Below are positions 11,252 to 23,190 of a DNA stretch of 64,000 nucleotides, one piece after another. Numbering within the stretch: position 1 is the first letter of the stretch; every line of letters starts with the position of its first letter. The position numbers and the translations under genes are program-made. The notes under the pieces are model-generated. The model had not been told where the DNA came from, did not search any database, and was given only the letters and a program-made list of their open reading frames with translations. Origin of the DNA: Corallium rubrum (taxonomy: Eukaryota; Cnidaria; Anthozoa; Scleralcyonacea; Coralliidae); contig OZ035999.1 of NCBI GenBank assembly GCA_964035015.1, forward strand, positions 3,981,627-4,045,626, read 5' to 3'.

Positions 11252-14200
11252 TAAATGGGTGGCAGTGATGGATCCAGTTTGATCTGGTAGGGGAGTGCTG
11301 AGCGAGCGAAGTGAGATCAGGCCTGCGGTGTGGGGCGTAACCGAGGCAGGGTACATGGAGCACTGCTGAAGGAGCTACACAGCCCCCGGCAGGGTCCAGG
11401 GGCCAAGCTGTTGGTGGGACTGGGGGGTGAAGCCCACCAGTAAATTTTTTCTCTTCTACCAATTAATACCTATGAATCATATGATAGCTAATACAGTATA
11501 TGAATCATAGCATGAAGTTTACACGGACATCAAATGAGTGCGTCACTTTAATGTCCTTGGATTTGACAAGGCAATTGGCACCCCCCTGCACCCCCCTTGG
11601 CCAAGGCCAGGGGTGTGCACACCCCCCCCACACACACACACACACCCTGCACCCCCTGTAAATCCATCACTGATGGTGGACCAACCAGTGCACAGTCAAA
11701 TAAACATAACAGAAAAGCAAATGGTCAAATAAATTAACATCAGAGTACTGTACTGTATCAATATTATTACACTTACAGTATATGCTTACAGTTATGAAAT
11801 TAAAACTTACCAAGGCCAATAAAACAGCCCTTCTTAATCCTCCTGCCAAACCATTAACATCATAAGACTTAATATAAATAATGACAATAGTTAGTTAACC
11901 ACTACATTTATGTACTAACCCAATTTGTTCTACAAACTAGATACATTTGATATTGAAGGTGAAAAGCCATTACATGTAGGTACACTAGTACTAGTAACCC
12001 ATCCCCTCATCTTATCTTTAATTATTTACCTGTGATCCAAGGTGAACATGCAAGGCAGTCATCCATGAATTATCATTGAAAAAATCGATTATTTGTTTCT
12101 TTAGCTCCTCTGACATCTGTAGAAATTGATGGATAAAGAAACATGAAGTACTGTACACACATACAAAACCACTGACATATACTGTATTCATAACTAATAA
12201 AACAAGGTACAGTCTTACTGGTACACCAAACTTTGAAGTATGTGAAGCACAGCTAAAATGAAAATAAAAACACTTTTTAATATTTAAAAGAAAGCTGTTG
12301 CCATTCATGTGCATGCATGCTCACTGCTCAAACCTATCTCCATAAACAGTACCTTATTACATTTACCTGTTTTTGTTTTGACAATTGAAATATAGTAATT
12401 AGTAAATAAGTCTAATTTTCTGTGCTTCCCCACTCTAATATTAAAATTTAATGGAAGTCTCACACTGTGTTTCATTTTTGAAACTGATAAAACACTGCTT
12501 CTTGTTTATAAACAATTACATAAAACAAGAAATTATTAATATTTGATTGGTAATTTTCATTTTTGTTGTATATTTTGGTAAATTCTGTTAGACATACAAT
12601 GACATTAATTCTACCTTAATGCTTTAACATCACCAACACCAACTAAAGGATTTACACGGAGACCGATTGTTGATTTACTTTTCCTTGAAAAATAAAGAAA
12701 AAATACTTTTAAAAAGTATTAACCCTTGAAACAAACTACTGCTGAAACAGCTAGTGAATATCAGTGGCTAAACAAAAATAAAATGCTGTTCTCTCAATAT
12801 TAAACACAGAAAAGACTCAGCAGTACCAATAATGTATTTCATATGATTTCACTTACCCATTCAAATGGGTTAATTCTTCAGAAATCACAGCAAGTTCTTG
12901 GAAGTTATCAGCATTTATATGAATTCCATTTTCCAAAGAAAATCCTTGGTAACAATACATTACATACTCTATTAATTATTGACCCATTCCTGGCCAAAAA
13001 CAACCCCTTTATTGTTTTATTGTACTCTGTCTAACATCAAACAATTTTACAGGAAATGTTAAAGAAAGAGCCCTCAGACATTCCAGGCAGTAATGGCCAG
13101 GTTAATGTTTTGAAGCTAATGGCTGCTCATGATTAATATGAGAAAAAAAAATGTTTTGGGGTTAAACATCCATCATGTTTAGTGAAAATTTAACAATGGA
13201 CAAAACAAGTCTATGTTTTCAGAAACAAGCTTTTCTTAGTACCTGTGAAGGGAACTCCCAAAGAAGTGTTAAGCTAGGTTTTTGAAACTTCAAAAATCCT
13301 TACCTTTTCTCATTGGATTTTCAGATTTGGGGAAAAAATTTTCAGACTTTCTGGAATTTTGATAATAATTATGGATTTTTCAAAAATTTTATAGATTTTC
13401 CAGGAATTTTATGATTCTCAGAGTTTTTTTGATTTTTAAAAATCTTTAACACTTTGAAGCCTGACGACGAGTCTTTAGTATTTTATTCTGGCTAACGCCA
13501 GACGATTTTATTCAGCACAGGGAGAGGTCCAGGCCTCAAAGTGTTAAAACCTATCTCTTTAACACTTTGAAGCCTCACAACGAGTCTTTAGTATTTTATT
13601 CTGGCTAACGCCAGACGATTTTATTCAGCACAGGGAGAGGTCCAGGCCTCAAAGTGTTAATACTTTTTTTGAATTTTAGAGATTTTTCAAAAAACACTGT
13701 AAAAACTCTGTTCCAAGGATTTTGTCAATTTTCCGAGAATTTTATGGTTTTCAAGTTGTTTTTTTTCAACTTGGTATTTTGAGTTGTGTTTTGAATTGAG
13801 TTGAGTTGTACACTGTACAAATAAAATTTGGGAAATATTATTTTTTACTTTCATATTTATATAACCATAAATAATACAGTATTATAAAATAATGTAAATG
13901 ACAGTACAGTATTCACAATATATAAAGTTCTGATATGAAAAGCAAGTAAACCAAGGACATACTTATTTCTGGAACCGTTTTTGCTGGTGAATCAAAAACA
14001 ATTTTTTCAGCATCAAAACCAATGTCAAGGCAATGAAGAACTTCACCTATGGATGCACATTCTACACCAAGACCCTAAAACAATTCAAATAAACAACATG
14101 AAATAAATGCATAATTTTTAAGACAATAAACCATTTCTGTTTCATTATTACATACAAGATATTTTACAGCTAGAAGTTGAGGTAATTTACCTGTTTCTTG

Positions 14201-15774
14201 ACGATTTTTAGTATAGAGCTAACAGGATTTGCTTTTATTGCCATTGCATGTAAAAAACCTGTGTTTTTAAAAGAAAACAAAATATAGCTATCAGTGACTA
14301 TTATGCTTGTGGATTACCATTTTTGTTAAGTACAGCTGCAGTTCAGTGGATACAACAATCAAACACTAAGACTGAAGGCTCAACCCCAATATAAACCCTG
14401 ACCCTAGAGTCTAGACTGTCACCTTTTCAGGTGGTCAGTGGTGCCCACTAAACGGCAGTCTACACACGTAAAAATCTCACAGCTTGTCAACAGGATGTGT
14501 TCGCAACAGGCTTGTAGCAAGGCTGGGAACAAGTTGTAACAATGCTGTTCATTCAAGAAGCTGCTACAACCTTGTTAGCATCAATCTGTTAACAATTTGT
14601 TGAGTGCAGAGCGGTAACAGGTTGTTGGAACAACATGTCATCAGTCTGTTGGAGTCATCAGCCTTGTTACAAGTTCAACAACCTGTTACAGAGATGTTAA
14701 TAATCTGGGACAGCCAGTGTGAACACATGACGGTGACAGCCTGCTGAACAGCCTTGTAACAACTTGCTTGCTTGCAGGTATAACAGCTTGCGCGTTTTTA
14801 TGTGTGTAGGAGTGAATAAGAGAATAAAATGCACCCTAGGTGTACAGTGGGGTATATTTTGTGTAGTTTTATCTGAATTCCTAGCAATTATAAATAAGCT
14901 AGGGGCTAGAGGGAGGTAAGGGGTGCAACCACCTCCTCCTTTTAGGGGGGAATGAGGGAAATTTTTAGAGGTTAAAAGTTACTTCTACTTTCTACTCTTT
15001 CTGACACCTACTGTAAAACATGTAATTTAAAACCTTAATATTGTGGTCAAAAGTGCGCTCAAAATGCAGGAAATGCCATTTTAGAGACCCAAAATTCAAT
15101 AATTTCCCATCTGACTTGTATCCATTGTGTCATCATTTTGTATACAAAACAACCCCCCCTTTCAAAAATCCTGCTTGTGCCCTCATCTAAACTAAAATGC
15201 ACTTCAGTGTTCTAATTCAGATAAATTTTAAAATAAAAACAGCAAAACAATCAGGTCTAATTATCGGCAGTTGCTGTTTGTGCAACCAAATGACGTCATA
15301 ATTCCAAAATGACGTCAAAATTCAAAATGGTGTCACCCAATGGTTAAATCAGCTTTCTTGTATATTTTGGAAAACTATATTATTCCTGAATTCTTTTATC
15401 AATGCATTTTCAAAATAGACAACTTTGTTGACATCTTAATGCCTACTCGTTCAAACAGTCGTGAATTCCTTTGCTAAATATCTGATTCTCGACTCAATCA
15501 CAATCATTGTGACTGACACAATGTCTAGACTCTGGTTTTATCATTAGCAAAAAATTACAATAATTACTCAGTGCCGCAACAATTGAAAGGATATTGTCAT
15601 ACCTGGTCCAAAAGCTCGCTGGACATCTTTCAAACCATCCTCAAATACCTTCAAATCGTAAAACAGTCCCAAAGGTTGTGGCTCTCCGGCGGTCAGGCAA
15701 ATTGATGTGGGAGCACCCAGAAAACCTTGACGAATAGCTTCAGAAATAGCAACTGGCGTTGTAGCATCAGCCAT
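3363..15774 (-). CDS. PLP-dependent decarboxylase, ODC/DapDC (fold III, group IV) family, 18 exons
   Basis: Exons, 5' to 3': 15774-15603, 14258-14191, 14074-13963, 12944-12857, 12683-12615, 12252-12219, 12116-12030, 11867-11811, 10912-10850, 10234-10175, 9750-9670, 8294-8208, 7868-7821, 7387-7340, 6416-6342, 4825-4729, 4423-4377, 3425-3363. They total 1356 nt, or 451 codons plus TAA; every intron is GT..AG and all phases close. The start is the ATG of MADATTPVAISEA. Family landmarks appear in order: HAMAIKANP with the PLP lysine at K66, INADNFQEL, LRVNPLVGVGD, HVHLGSQ (204-210), glycine-rich DIGGGLP (244-250), VVTEFGQALNAK (288-297), AGPLCFSGD with the partner-site cysteine C369, and a C-terminal KFWGG. 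The length is normal for the family, which decarboxylates amino acids such as ornithine, diaminopimelate or arginine; no targeting signal is obvious. Oddities: the usual EPGR phosphate motif reads EFGQ, and the usual GAY tyrosine is Asn398. Substrate cannot be assigned. The gene stands alone; its introns carry most of the repeats listed between these positions. Confidence 0.9.
3722..4103. mobile_element. MITE with terminal inverted repeats, in intron 17 of the decarboxylase
   Basis: The left end ctaaacgtcacacaacagac is matched by the inverted right end gtctgttgtgcgacgtttag. The interior is rich in cgaattaatt and acgtcg words in both orientations. No ORF of note. It lies between exons 18 and 17 of the decarboxylase gene. 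Confidence 0.7.
4105..4188. repeat. Perfect 84-bp hairpin
   Basis: The arm starting gtagcctgcgtgcagacgct (about 33 bp, through tgtatttccg) is repeated exactly in inverse at the right end (cgtctgcacgcaggctac), around a loop of about 18 bp. It directly abuts the MITE at 3722-4103. It is probably a small terminal-repeat element. Confidence 0.7.
5063..5308. mobile_element. MITE, family also present at 42920-43169
   Basis: Ends catagagatcatataaatac and gtatttatatgatctctatg are exact inverted repeats and continue into tagagggggcat. The interior contains aatttggtaaccacatgg and tccaagatggcggcg. A second full copy lies at 42920-43169 in the same orientation with about 90% identity. Confidence 0.8.
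5583..5875. mobile_element. Long palindromic MITE
   Basis: Arms of about 80 bp: the left starts catagataatggaggggaac and the right ends in its inverse, attatctatg. The inner arms carry the full cggaaacgatgtttgcacaa word in both orientations. It is inserted in the 27-bp satellite. Confidence 0.75.
6529..6865. mobile_element. Palindromic MITE in intron 14 of the decarboxylase
   Basis: Left arm taaagtgcctatcacctcta and right arm tagaggtgataggcacttta, with imperfect inverted identity continuing inward for about 150 bp through tggactttttcactgtcaaa. The central loop is about 60 bp. Confidence 0.75.
7436..7560 (+). repeat. 64-bp tandem duplication next to a microsatellite
   Basis: The segment containing gggaacagacaaagtaccgg followed by tgccgtgc occurs twice, near 7447 and 7511. 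It runs directly into the GAAC array, so it marks slippage or recombination at the array edge. Confidence 0.7.
7553..7794 (+). repeat. (GAAC)n followed by (CGGA)n microsatellite
   Basis: About 53 uninterrupted GAAC units (7553-7764) change abruptly to about seven CGGA units. The open reading frames through it, of the NERT and SFVR type, are artefacts of the repeat. It lies in intron 13 of the decarboxylase, only 26 bp from the end of exon 13. Confidence 0.9.
8627..9297. mobile_element. Head-to-head pair of about 300-bp TIR elements forming a giant inverted repeat
   Basis: Element I (8627-8926) and element II (8996-9297) are near-identical in opposite orientation. Each is also bounded by its own inverted termini, accatagtcaatcgagatat and the inverse atatctcgattgactatggt. 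The spacer of about 70 bp contains ctggctaacgccagacgat, a word that recurs in the MITE pair at 13446-13660. No coding capacity. Confidence 0.8.
9892..10057. mobile_element. Short MITE in intron 10 of the decarboxylase
   Basis: Left end aaagcctggttctcatacgt and right end with inverse gataaccaggcttt. Inner arms share gatttagatgcatgttaa with the inverse ttaacatgcatctaaatc. About 166 bp, non-coding. Confidence 0.7.
10383..10735 (+). repeat. Compound tetranucleotide array (TTTG)n-(TTCG)n-(TCTG)n
   Basis: Three pure blocks abut: TTTG from about 10383 to 10515, TTCG from 10516 to 10632 and TCTG from 10633 to about 10730. Each block differs from the next by one base change per unit. All six-frame long ORFs here are repeat artefacts. 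It is located in intron 9 of the decarboxylase. Confidence 0.95.
11063..11252 (+). repeat. (CA)n and (CAGA)n microsatellites
   Basis: A CA run fills 11063-11120 and a CAGA run fills about 11177-11252, with one gactga interruption. They are in intron 8 of the decarboxylase, immediately before the hAT-like element at 11263. Confidence 0.9.
11263..11673 (-). mobile_element. hAT-like non-autonomous element
   Basis: Begins cagtgatggatccag and ends gtaaatccatcactg, which is inverted-terminal. Flanks atgggtgg and atggtgga resemble a degraded 8-bp target duplication. The distal 130 bp match the fragment at 1-105. No transposase coding. Confidence 0.65.
13446..13660. mobile_element. Tandem pair of 102-bp MITEs
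   Basis: Two near-identical copies (13446-13547 and 13559-13660) start ttaacactttgaagcct and end in the inverse aggcctcaaagtgttaa. Both hold ctggctaacgccagacgat, a hairpin. They lie in intron 3 of the decarboxylase. Confidence 0.8.
14460..14809. mobile_element. MITE with CTACACAC termini
   Basis: Left end ctacacacgtaaaaatctca and right end gcgtttttatgtgtgtag are imperfect inverted repeats. The interior is a run of diverged aacaagttgtaacaa and caacctgttaca words in both orientations. Non-coding; in intron 1 of the decarboxylase. Confidence 0.75.
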
Positions 15775-15997
15775 GTTAAATTATTTAAACGAAAACGAAA
15801 CAACGACTAAATTTTATAATAGCTAAAAGCCTAAAACCCTCGTTAGCCTGCGAACAGGCTCTCGATGAACCCGCCGCCAAACGTTTTGCGCATGCGCGAC
15901 GTTCGGAGTTCGTCGTCGAAAAAAGAGCGGGAAACACTGAAATATTTGGACTAGTGCGAGGGTGCAACACAAAAGTTAAAATTAAAAGCATACTACC
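15775..15997. mobile_element. 5' flank of the decarboxylase and left part of an interrupted element
   Basis: From about 15846 the sequence, read in reverse, matches 26880-27010 inside the TIR element at 26077-27183. Shared words are gcgcatgcgcgacgt, gagcgggaaacactgaaata and aaaagttaaaattaaaagca. The match stops at 15997, where a hAT-like terminus begins, and resumes at 22966. The decarboxylase promoter must therefore lie in or next to this old element. Confidence 0.75.
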
Positions 15998-16270
15998 CAG
16001 TGGCGTAACTTTGGGCTAGGGTGCCCCTGGCCTAAACTGAAAAGGGCCCTCCGGCCCCTGAATTTCATGCATGATATGAAATTCAATTCTGGGGTGCATT
16101 TTCGGCGTTTTCTTGCGAGGAAATTTCCAAAAAAATGAATCGGTATAACAAGGGGAAATTCATCATTATATCAAACGTTTGTTGGATTACAGTAAAAACT
16201 CGCGTGTGGACAAAAACTGGTTGTTACATTATGACGGTGTCAGGCGGTTCCATTGTTTTATAAACATTCT

Positions 16271-19200
16271 ACACCGTAATTACGCACCGTAATTACGCAC
16301 CGTACTTACGCACCGTAATTACGCACCGTATTTACGCACCGTAATTACGCACCGTAATTACGCACCGTAATTACGCACCGTACTTACGCATCGTAAGTAC
16401 GCACCGTAAGTACGCACCGTAATTACGCACCGTAAGTACGCACCATAAGTACTCACCGTAATTACGCACCGTAAGTACGCACCGTAATTACGCACCGTAA
16501 GTACGCACCGTAATTACGCACCGTAATTACGCACCGTAATTACGCACCGTAATTATGCACCGTAAGTACGCACCGTAATTACGCACCGTAAGTACGCACC
16601 GTAATTACGCACCGTAATTACGCACCGTAATTACGCACCGTAATTACGCACCGTAAGTACGCACCGCACCGTAATTACGCACCGTAATTACGCAACGTAT
16701 TTACGCACCGTAATTACGCACCGTAATTACGCACCGTAAGTACGCACCGTAAGTACGCACCGTAATTACGCACCGTAATTACGCACCGTAAGTACGCACC
16801 GTAAGTACGCACCGTAAGTACGCACCGTAAGTACGCACCGTAATTACGCACCGTAAGTACGCACCGCACCGTAATTCCGCACCGTAATTATGCACCGTAA
16901 TTACGCACCGTAAGTACGCAACGTATTTACGCACCGTAATTACGCACCGTAATTACGCACCGTAATTACGCACCGTAATTACGCACCGTAATTACGCACC
17001 GTACTTACGCATCGTAAGTACGCACCGTAAGTACGCACCGTAATTACGCACCGTAAGTACGCACCATAAGTACTCACCGTAATTACGCACCGTAAGTACG
17101 CACCGTAATTACGCACCGTAAGTACGCACCGTAATTACGCACCGTAATTACGCACCGTAATTACGCACCGTAATTATGCACCGTAAGTACGCACCGTAAG
17201 TACGCACCGTAAGTACGCACCGTAATTACGCACCGTAAGTACGCACCGTAATTACGCACCGTAATTACGCACCGTAATTACGCACCGTAAGTACGCACCG
17301 CACCGTAATTACGCACCGTAATTACGCAACGTATTTACGCACCGTAATTACGCACCGTAATTACGCACCGTAAGTACGCACCGTAAGTACGCACCGTAAT
17401 TACGCACCGTAATTACGCACCGTAAGTACGCACCGTAAGTACGCACCGTAAGTACGCACCGTAAGTACGCACCGTAATTACGCACCGTAAGTACGCACCG
17501 CACCGTAATTACGCACCGTAATTATGCACCGTAATTACGCACCGTAAGTACGCAACGTATTTACGCACCGTAATTACGCACCGTAATTACGCACCGTAAT
17601 TACGCACCGTAAGTACGCACCGTAAGTACGCACCGTAATTACGCACCGTAATTACGCACCGTAATTACGCACCGTAATTACGCACCGTAAGTACGCACCG
17701 TAATTACGCACCGTAAGTACGCACCGTATTTATGCACCGTAAGTTCGCACCGTAATTACGCACCGTAAGTACGCACCGTAATTACGCACCGTAAGTACGC
17801 ACCGTAAGTACGCACCGTAAGTACGCACCGTAAATACGCACCGTAAGTACGCACCGTAAATACGCACCGTAAGTACGCACCGTAATTACGCACCGTAATT
17901 ACGCACCGTAATTACGCACCGTAAGTACGCACCGCACCGTAATTACGCACCGTAATTACGCACCGTAAGTACGCAACGTATTTACGCACCGTAATTACGC
18001 ACCGTAATTACGCACCGTAATTACGCACCGTAAGTACGCACCGTAATTACGCACCGTAAGTACGCACCGTAATTACGCACCGTAATTACGCACCGTAATT
18101 ACGCACCGTAATTACGCACCGTAAGTACGCACCGCACCGTAATTACGCACCGTAATTACGCAACGTATTTACGCACCGTAATTACGCACCGTAATTACGC
18201 ACCGTAAGTACGCACCGTAAGTACGCACCGTAATTACGCACCGTAATTACGCACCGTAAGTACGCACCGTAAGTACGCACCGTAAGTACGCACCGTAAGT
18301 ACGCACCGCACCGTAAGTACGCACCGTAATTACGCACCGTAAGTACGCACCGCACCGTAATTACGCACCGTAATTACGCACCGTAATTACGCACCGTAAG
18401 TACGCAACGTATTTACGCACCGTAATTACGCACCGTAATTACGCACCGTAATTACGCACCGTAAGTACGCACCGTAAGTACGCACCGTAATTACGCACCG
18501 TAATTACGCACCGTAATTACGCACCGTAAGTACGCACCGTATTTATGCACCGTAAGTTCGCACCGTAATTACGCACCGTAAGTACGCACCGTAATTACGC
18601 ACCGTAAGTACGCACCGTAAGTACGCACCGTAAGTACGCACCGTAAATACGCACCGTAAGTACGCACCGTAATTACGCACCGTAAGTACGCACCGTAATT
18701 ACGCACCGTAATTACGCACCGTAATTACGCACCGTAAGTACGCACCGCACCGTAAGTACGCACCGTAATTACGCACCGTAAGTACGCACCGTATTTACGC
18801 ACCGTAAGTACGCACCGTAATTACGCACCGTAATTACGCACCGTAAGTACGCACCGTAAGTACGCACCGTAATTACGCACCGTAATTACGCACCGTAATT
18901 ACGCACCGTAAGTACGCACCGTAATTACGCACCGTAATTACGCACCGTAATTACGCACCGTACTTACGCATCGTAAGTACGCACCGTAAGTACGCACCGT
19001 AATTACGCACCGTAAGTACGCACCATAAGTACTCACCGTAATTACGCACCGTAAGTACGCACCGTAATTACGCACCGTAAGTACGCACCGTAATTACGCA
19101 CCGTAATTACGCACCGTAATTACGCACCGTAATTATGCACCGTAAGTACGCACCGTAATTACGCACCGTAAGTACGCACCGTAATTACGCACCGTAATTA

Positions 19201-21875
19201 CGCACCGTAATTACGCACCGTAATTACGCACCGTAAGTACGCACCGCACCGTAATTACGCACCGTAATTACGCAACGTATTTACGCACCGTAATTACGCA
19301 CCGTAATTACGCACCGTAAGTACGCACCGTAAGTACGCACCGTAATTACGCACCGTAATTACGCACCGTAAGTACGCACCGTAAGTACGCACCGTAAGTA
19401 CGCACCGTAAGTACGCACCGTAATTACGCACCGTAAGTACGCACCGCACCGTAATTACGCACCGTAATTATGCACCGTAATTACGCACCGTAAGTACGCA
19501 ACGTATTTACGCACCGTAATTACGCACCGTAATTACGCACCGTAATTACGCACCGTAAGTACGCACCGTAAGTACGCACCGTAATTACGCACCGTAATTA
19601 CGCACCGTAATTACGCACCGTAATTACGCACCGTAAGTACGCACCGTAATTACGCACCGTAAGTACGCACCGTATTTATGCACCGTAAGTTCGCACCGTA
19701 ATTACGCACCGTAAGTACGCACCGTAATTACGCACCGTAAGTACGCACCGTAAGTACGCACCGTAAGTACGCACCGTAAATACGCACCGTAAGTACGCAC
19801 CGTAAATACGCACCGTAAGTACGCACCGTAATTACGCACCGTAATTACGCACCGTAATTACGCACCGTAAGTACGCACCGCACCGTAATTACGCACCGTA
19901 ATTACGCACCGTAAGTACGCAACGTATTTACGCACCGTAATTACGCACCGTAATTACGCACCGTAATTACGCACCGTAAGTACGCACCGTAATTACGCAC
20001 CGTAAGTACGCACCGTAATTACGCACCGTAATTACGCACCGTAATTACGCACCGTAATTACGCACCGTAAGTACGCACCGCACCGTAATTACGCACCGTA
20101 ATTACGCAACGTATTTACGCACCGTAATTACGCACCGTAATTACGCACCGTAAGTACGCACCGTAAGTACGCACCGTAATTACGCACCGTAATTACGCAC
20201 CGTAAGTACGCACCGTAAGTACGCACCGTAAGTACGCACCGTAAGTACGCACCGCACCGTAAGTACGCACCGTAATTACGCACCGTAAGTACGCACCGCA
20301 CCGTAATTACGCACCGTAATTACGCACCGTAATTACGCACCGTAAGTACGCAACGTATTTACGCACCGTAATTACGCACCGTAATTACGCACCGTAATTA
20401 CGCACCGTAAGTACGCACCGTAAGTACGCACCGTAATTACGCACCGTAAGTACGCACCGTAATTACGCACCGTAAGTACGCACCGTATTTATGCACCGTA
20501 AGTTCGCACCGTAATTACGCACCGTAAGTACGCACCGTAATTACGCACCGTAAGTACGCACCGTAAGTACGCACCGTAAGTACGCACCGTAAGTACGCAC
20601 CGTAAATACGCACCGTAAGTACGCACCGTAATTACGCACCGTAAGTACGCACCGTAATTACGCACCGTAATTACGCACCGTAATTACGCACCGTAAGTAC
20701 GCACCGCACCGTAATTACGCACCGTAATTACGCACCGTAAGTACGCAACGTATTTACGCACCGTAATTACGCACCGTAATTACGCACCGTAATTACGCAC
20801 CGTAAGTACGCACCGTAAGTACGCACCGTAATTACGCACCGTAATTACGCACCGTAATTACGCACCGTAAGTACGCACCGTAATTACGCACCGTAAGTAC
20901 GCACCGTATTTACGCACCGTAAGTTCGCACCGTAATTACGCACCGTAAGTACGCACCGTAATTACGCACCGTAAGTACGCACCGTAAGTACGCACCGTAA
21001 GTACGCACCGTAAGTACGCACCGTAAGTACGCACCGTAATTACGCACCGTAAGTACGCACCGTAATTACGCACCGTAATTACGCACCGTAATTACGCACC
21101 GTAAGTACGCACCGCACCGTAATTAGGCACCGTAATTACGCAACGTATTTACGCACCGTAATTACGCACCGTAATTACGCACCGTAAGTACGCACCGTAA
21201 GTACGCACCGTAATTACGCACCGTAATTACGCACCGTAAGTACGCACCGTAAGTACGCACCGTAATTACGCACCGTAAGTACGCACCGTAATTACGCACC
21301 GTAAGTACGCACCGCACCGTAATTACGCACCGTAATTACGCACCGTAAGTACGCAACGTATTTACGCACCGTAATTACGCACCGTAATTACGCACCGTAA
21401 TTACGCACCGTAAGTACGCACCGTAAGTACGCACCGTAATTACGCACCGTAATTACGCACCGTAATTACGCACCGTAATTACGCACCGTAAGTACGCACC
21501 GTAATTACGCACCGTAAGTACGCACCGTATTTACGCACCGTAAGTTCGCACCGTAATTACGCACCGTAAGTACGCACCGTAATTACGCACCGTAAGTACG
21601 CGCCGTAAGTACGCACCGTAAGTACGCACCGTAAGTACGCACCGTAAGTACGCACCGTAATTACGCACCGTAAGTACACACCGTATTTACGCACCGTAAT
21701 TACGCACCGTAAGTACACACCGTAATTACGCACCGTAAGTACGCACCTTAATTACGCACCGTAAGTACGCACCGTAAGTACGCACCGTAATTACGGACCG
21801 TAAGTACGCACCATATTTACACACCGTATTTACGCACCGTAATTACGCACCGTATTTACGCACCGTAATAACTTA
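16271..21875 (+). repeat. 5.6-kb array of a 13-bp minisatellite
   Basis: About 430 units of TAATTACGCACCG or TAAGTACGCACCG in irregular order, with rarer TATTTA, TAAATA, TACTTA and truncated GCACCG units. Larger blocks recur: the rare words gcatcgtaag and accataagtactcacc appear near 16440, 17063 and 19021, and the cgcaacgtatttacgc marker recurs many times. This implies higher-order amplification of blocks of several hundred bases. There are no long ORFs. Confidence 0.97.
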
Positions 21876-22043
21876 GCGTAATAACTTAGCGTAATTTACC
21901 ATAACTTAACTTAACTTAACGTAACTTAACTTAACGTAACTTCCTTCCTTCCTTCCTTCCTTCCTTCCTTCCTTCCTTCCTTCCTTCCTTCCTTCCTTCC
22001 TTCCTTCCTTCCTTCCTTCCTTCCTTCCTTCCTTCCTTCCTTG
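21876..22043 (+). repeat. Decayed array edge and (TTCC)n microsatellite
   Basis: The 13-bp array degrades into cttagcgtaataa and then cttaacttaacgtaa words (21876-21942). About 25 TTCC units follow, to 22043. Confidence 0.9.
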
Positions 22044-22965
22044 CATTGTTGCAGTTTAATTGTTACATAAAGGACCTGGACATAAATCAGAGCCCAGTTC
22101 TTTTTGATCATGTGGTCATATTAGTTATAATTAAAGTGTTTATTGTACAAAAGCAAGGGGCCACACCCATTTTGAGCTTGTTGTTAGACCAACAGCAAGC
22201 AACCGTTCCTCGAAAAAAATAAGAAGCTAGTTAAGAACCTAAATAGCCTAAAACCCAGTAAATACCACTTATATGGTTGTTCTTATACGCGGGTTTTTAC
22301 TGTATACGAATATTTATCAAGAATATAGTCTGACGAAAATACCGTAATCACGTGGGTATGCGCAAAAACGGTAATTTGACCGTGTGCAAAAGGCCTGGGA
22401 CAAGCAGCAGAATAGAAATCCATTTTCGTACCTTTATTAACCTGTTGCAACGTTCTGTATTTTTAAAGTACTATTTAAAACATGAGCAGCAGTGTTTTAT
22501 CAGATTTAAAACACGAGGCGATATAGCCGAGTGTTTTAGATCTGATAAAGCACGTACTGCGAATGTTTTAAATGGCTTCAAAAACTATCCATATAATAAG
22601 CTCATATAGAAATCAATTTTGAAAATTGGAGTTGTCTGAGCCGCAAAATCGAAAAACAAGTTCATCGAAAATAGCGAGCGTGTCTCTATCACATATAGAG
22701 ACACGTCACGGTCATGATTTTCCTTTGTGTTTTCCTCATCAATTATTAATGAGTTTTTGTAGAAACTGTTTAAAACTTCGTACCAATATTTAAATGATGG
22801 AAAGCTATATCCAGTTCAACGATGACTGACGATTTCCCAATAAATATGTGAAAATGACGGAATGTCGGAATCCTCATGAGGACATCCGACATCCTGGCTC
22901 AGGGTCCCCCTTTAACAGGGGCCCCCGGCTCTTGCAGGGCAGCGCCTATAGGAGTTACGCCACTG

Positions 22966-23190
22966 ATGCGTGGCTTCCTTGTCAATATTGTAACATATTC
23001 TGAATTTACCCCTTCATAATTTTCTTTATCCTTTTTTTAAAACACAAATGAATAGTCGAGTCTTACTTAGTCTTCATGATCACTGTCTAGTTGTTATCGC
23101 CACGGCTAGTTTCCCACTTCTCTTGCAATGTTTACGCAGCAAATTCACGCATGCGCAAACGTTTGCCAGCCGTGTTGCGATAGGGGGGGG
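22966..23190. mobile_element. Right part of the interrupted element
   Basis: Starting near 22985 the sequence matches the reverse of 26690-26870. Shared words are attgtaacatattctgaa, aaaacacaaatgaatagtcg and caaattcacgcatgcg. It is the continuation of 15846-15997 after the 7-kb insertion. It ends at a poly-G run (23187). Confidence 0.75.

Larger units (their letters stand above)
15998..22965. mobile_element. 7-kb hAT-like element carrying a giant minisatellite
   Basis: It begins cagtggcgtaact and ends with its exact 13-bp inverse agttacgccactg; CAGTGGCG-type termini are typical of hAT elements. The 270 bp inside the left end and the 900 bp inside the right end are unique-looking and GC-rich near the tips, and no transposase is visible. 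Most of the interior is the 13-bp array at 16271-21875. The insertion splits an older element whose halves flank it, which fixes the order of events. I see no convincing 8-bp target duplication (atactacc versus atgcgtgg). Confidence 0.7.

Noticed and set aside
16271-21875. CRISPR-like appearance of regular repeats
   Set aside because: There are no unique spacers and no cas genes; units are contiguous 13-mers in an animal genome.
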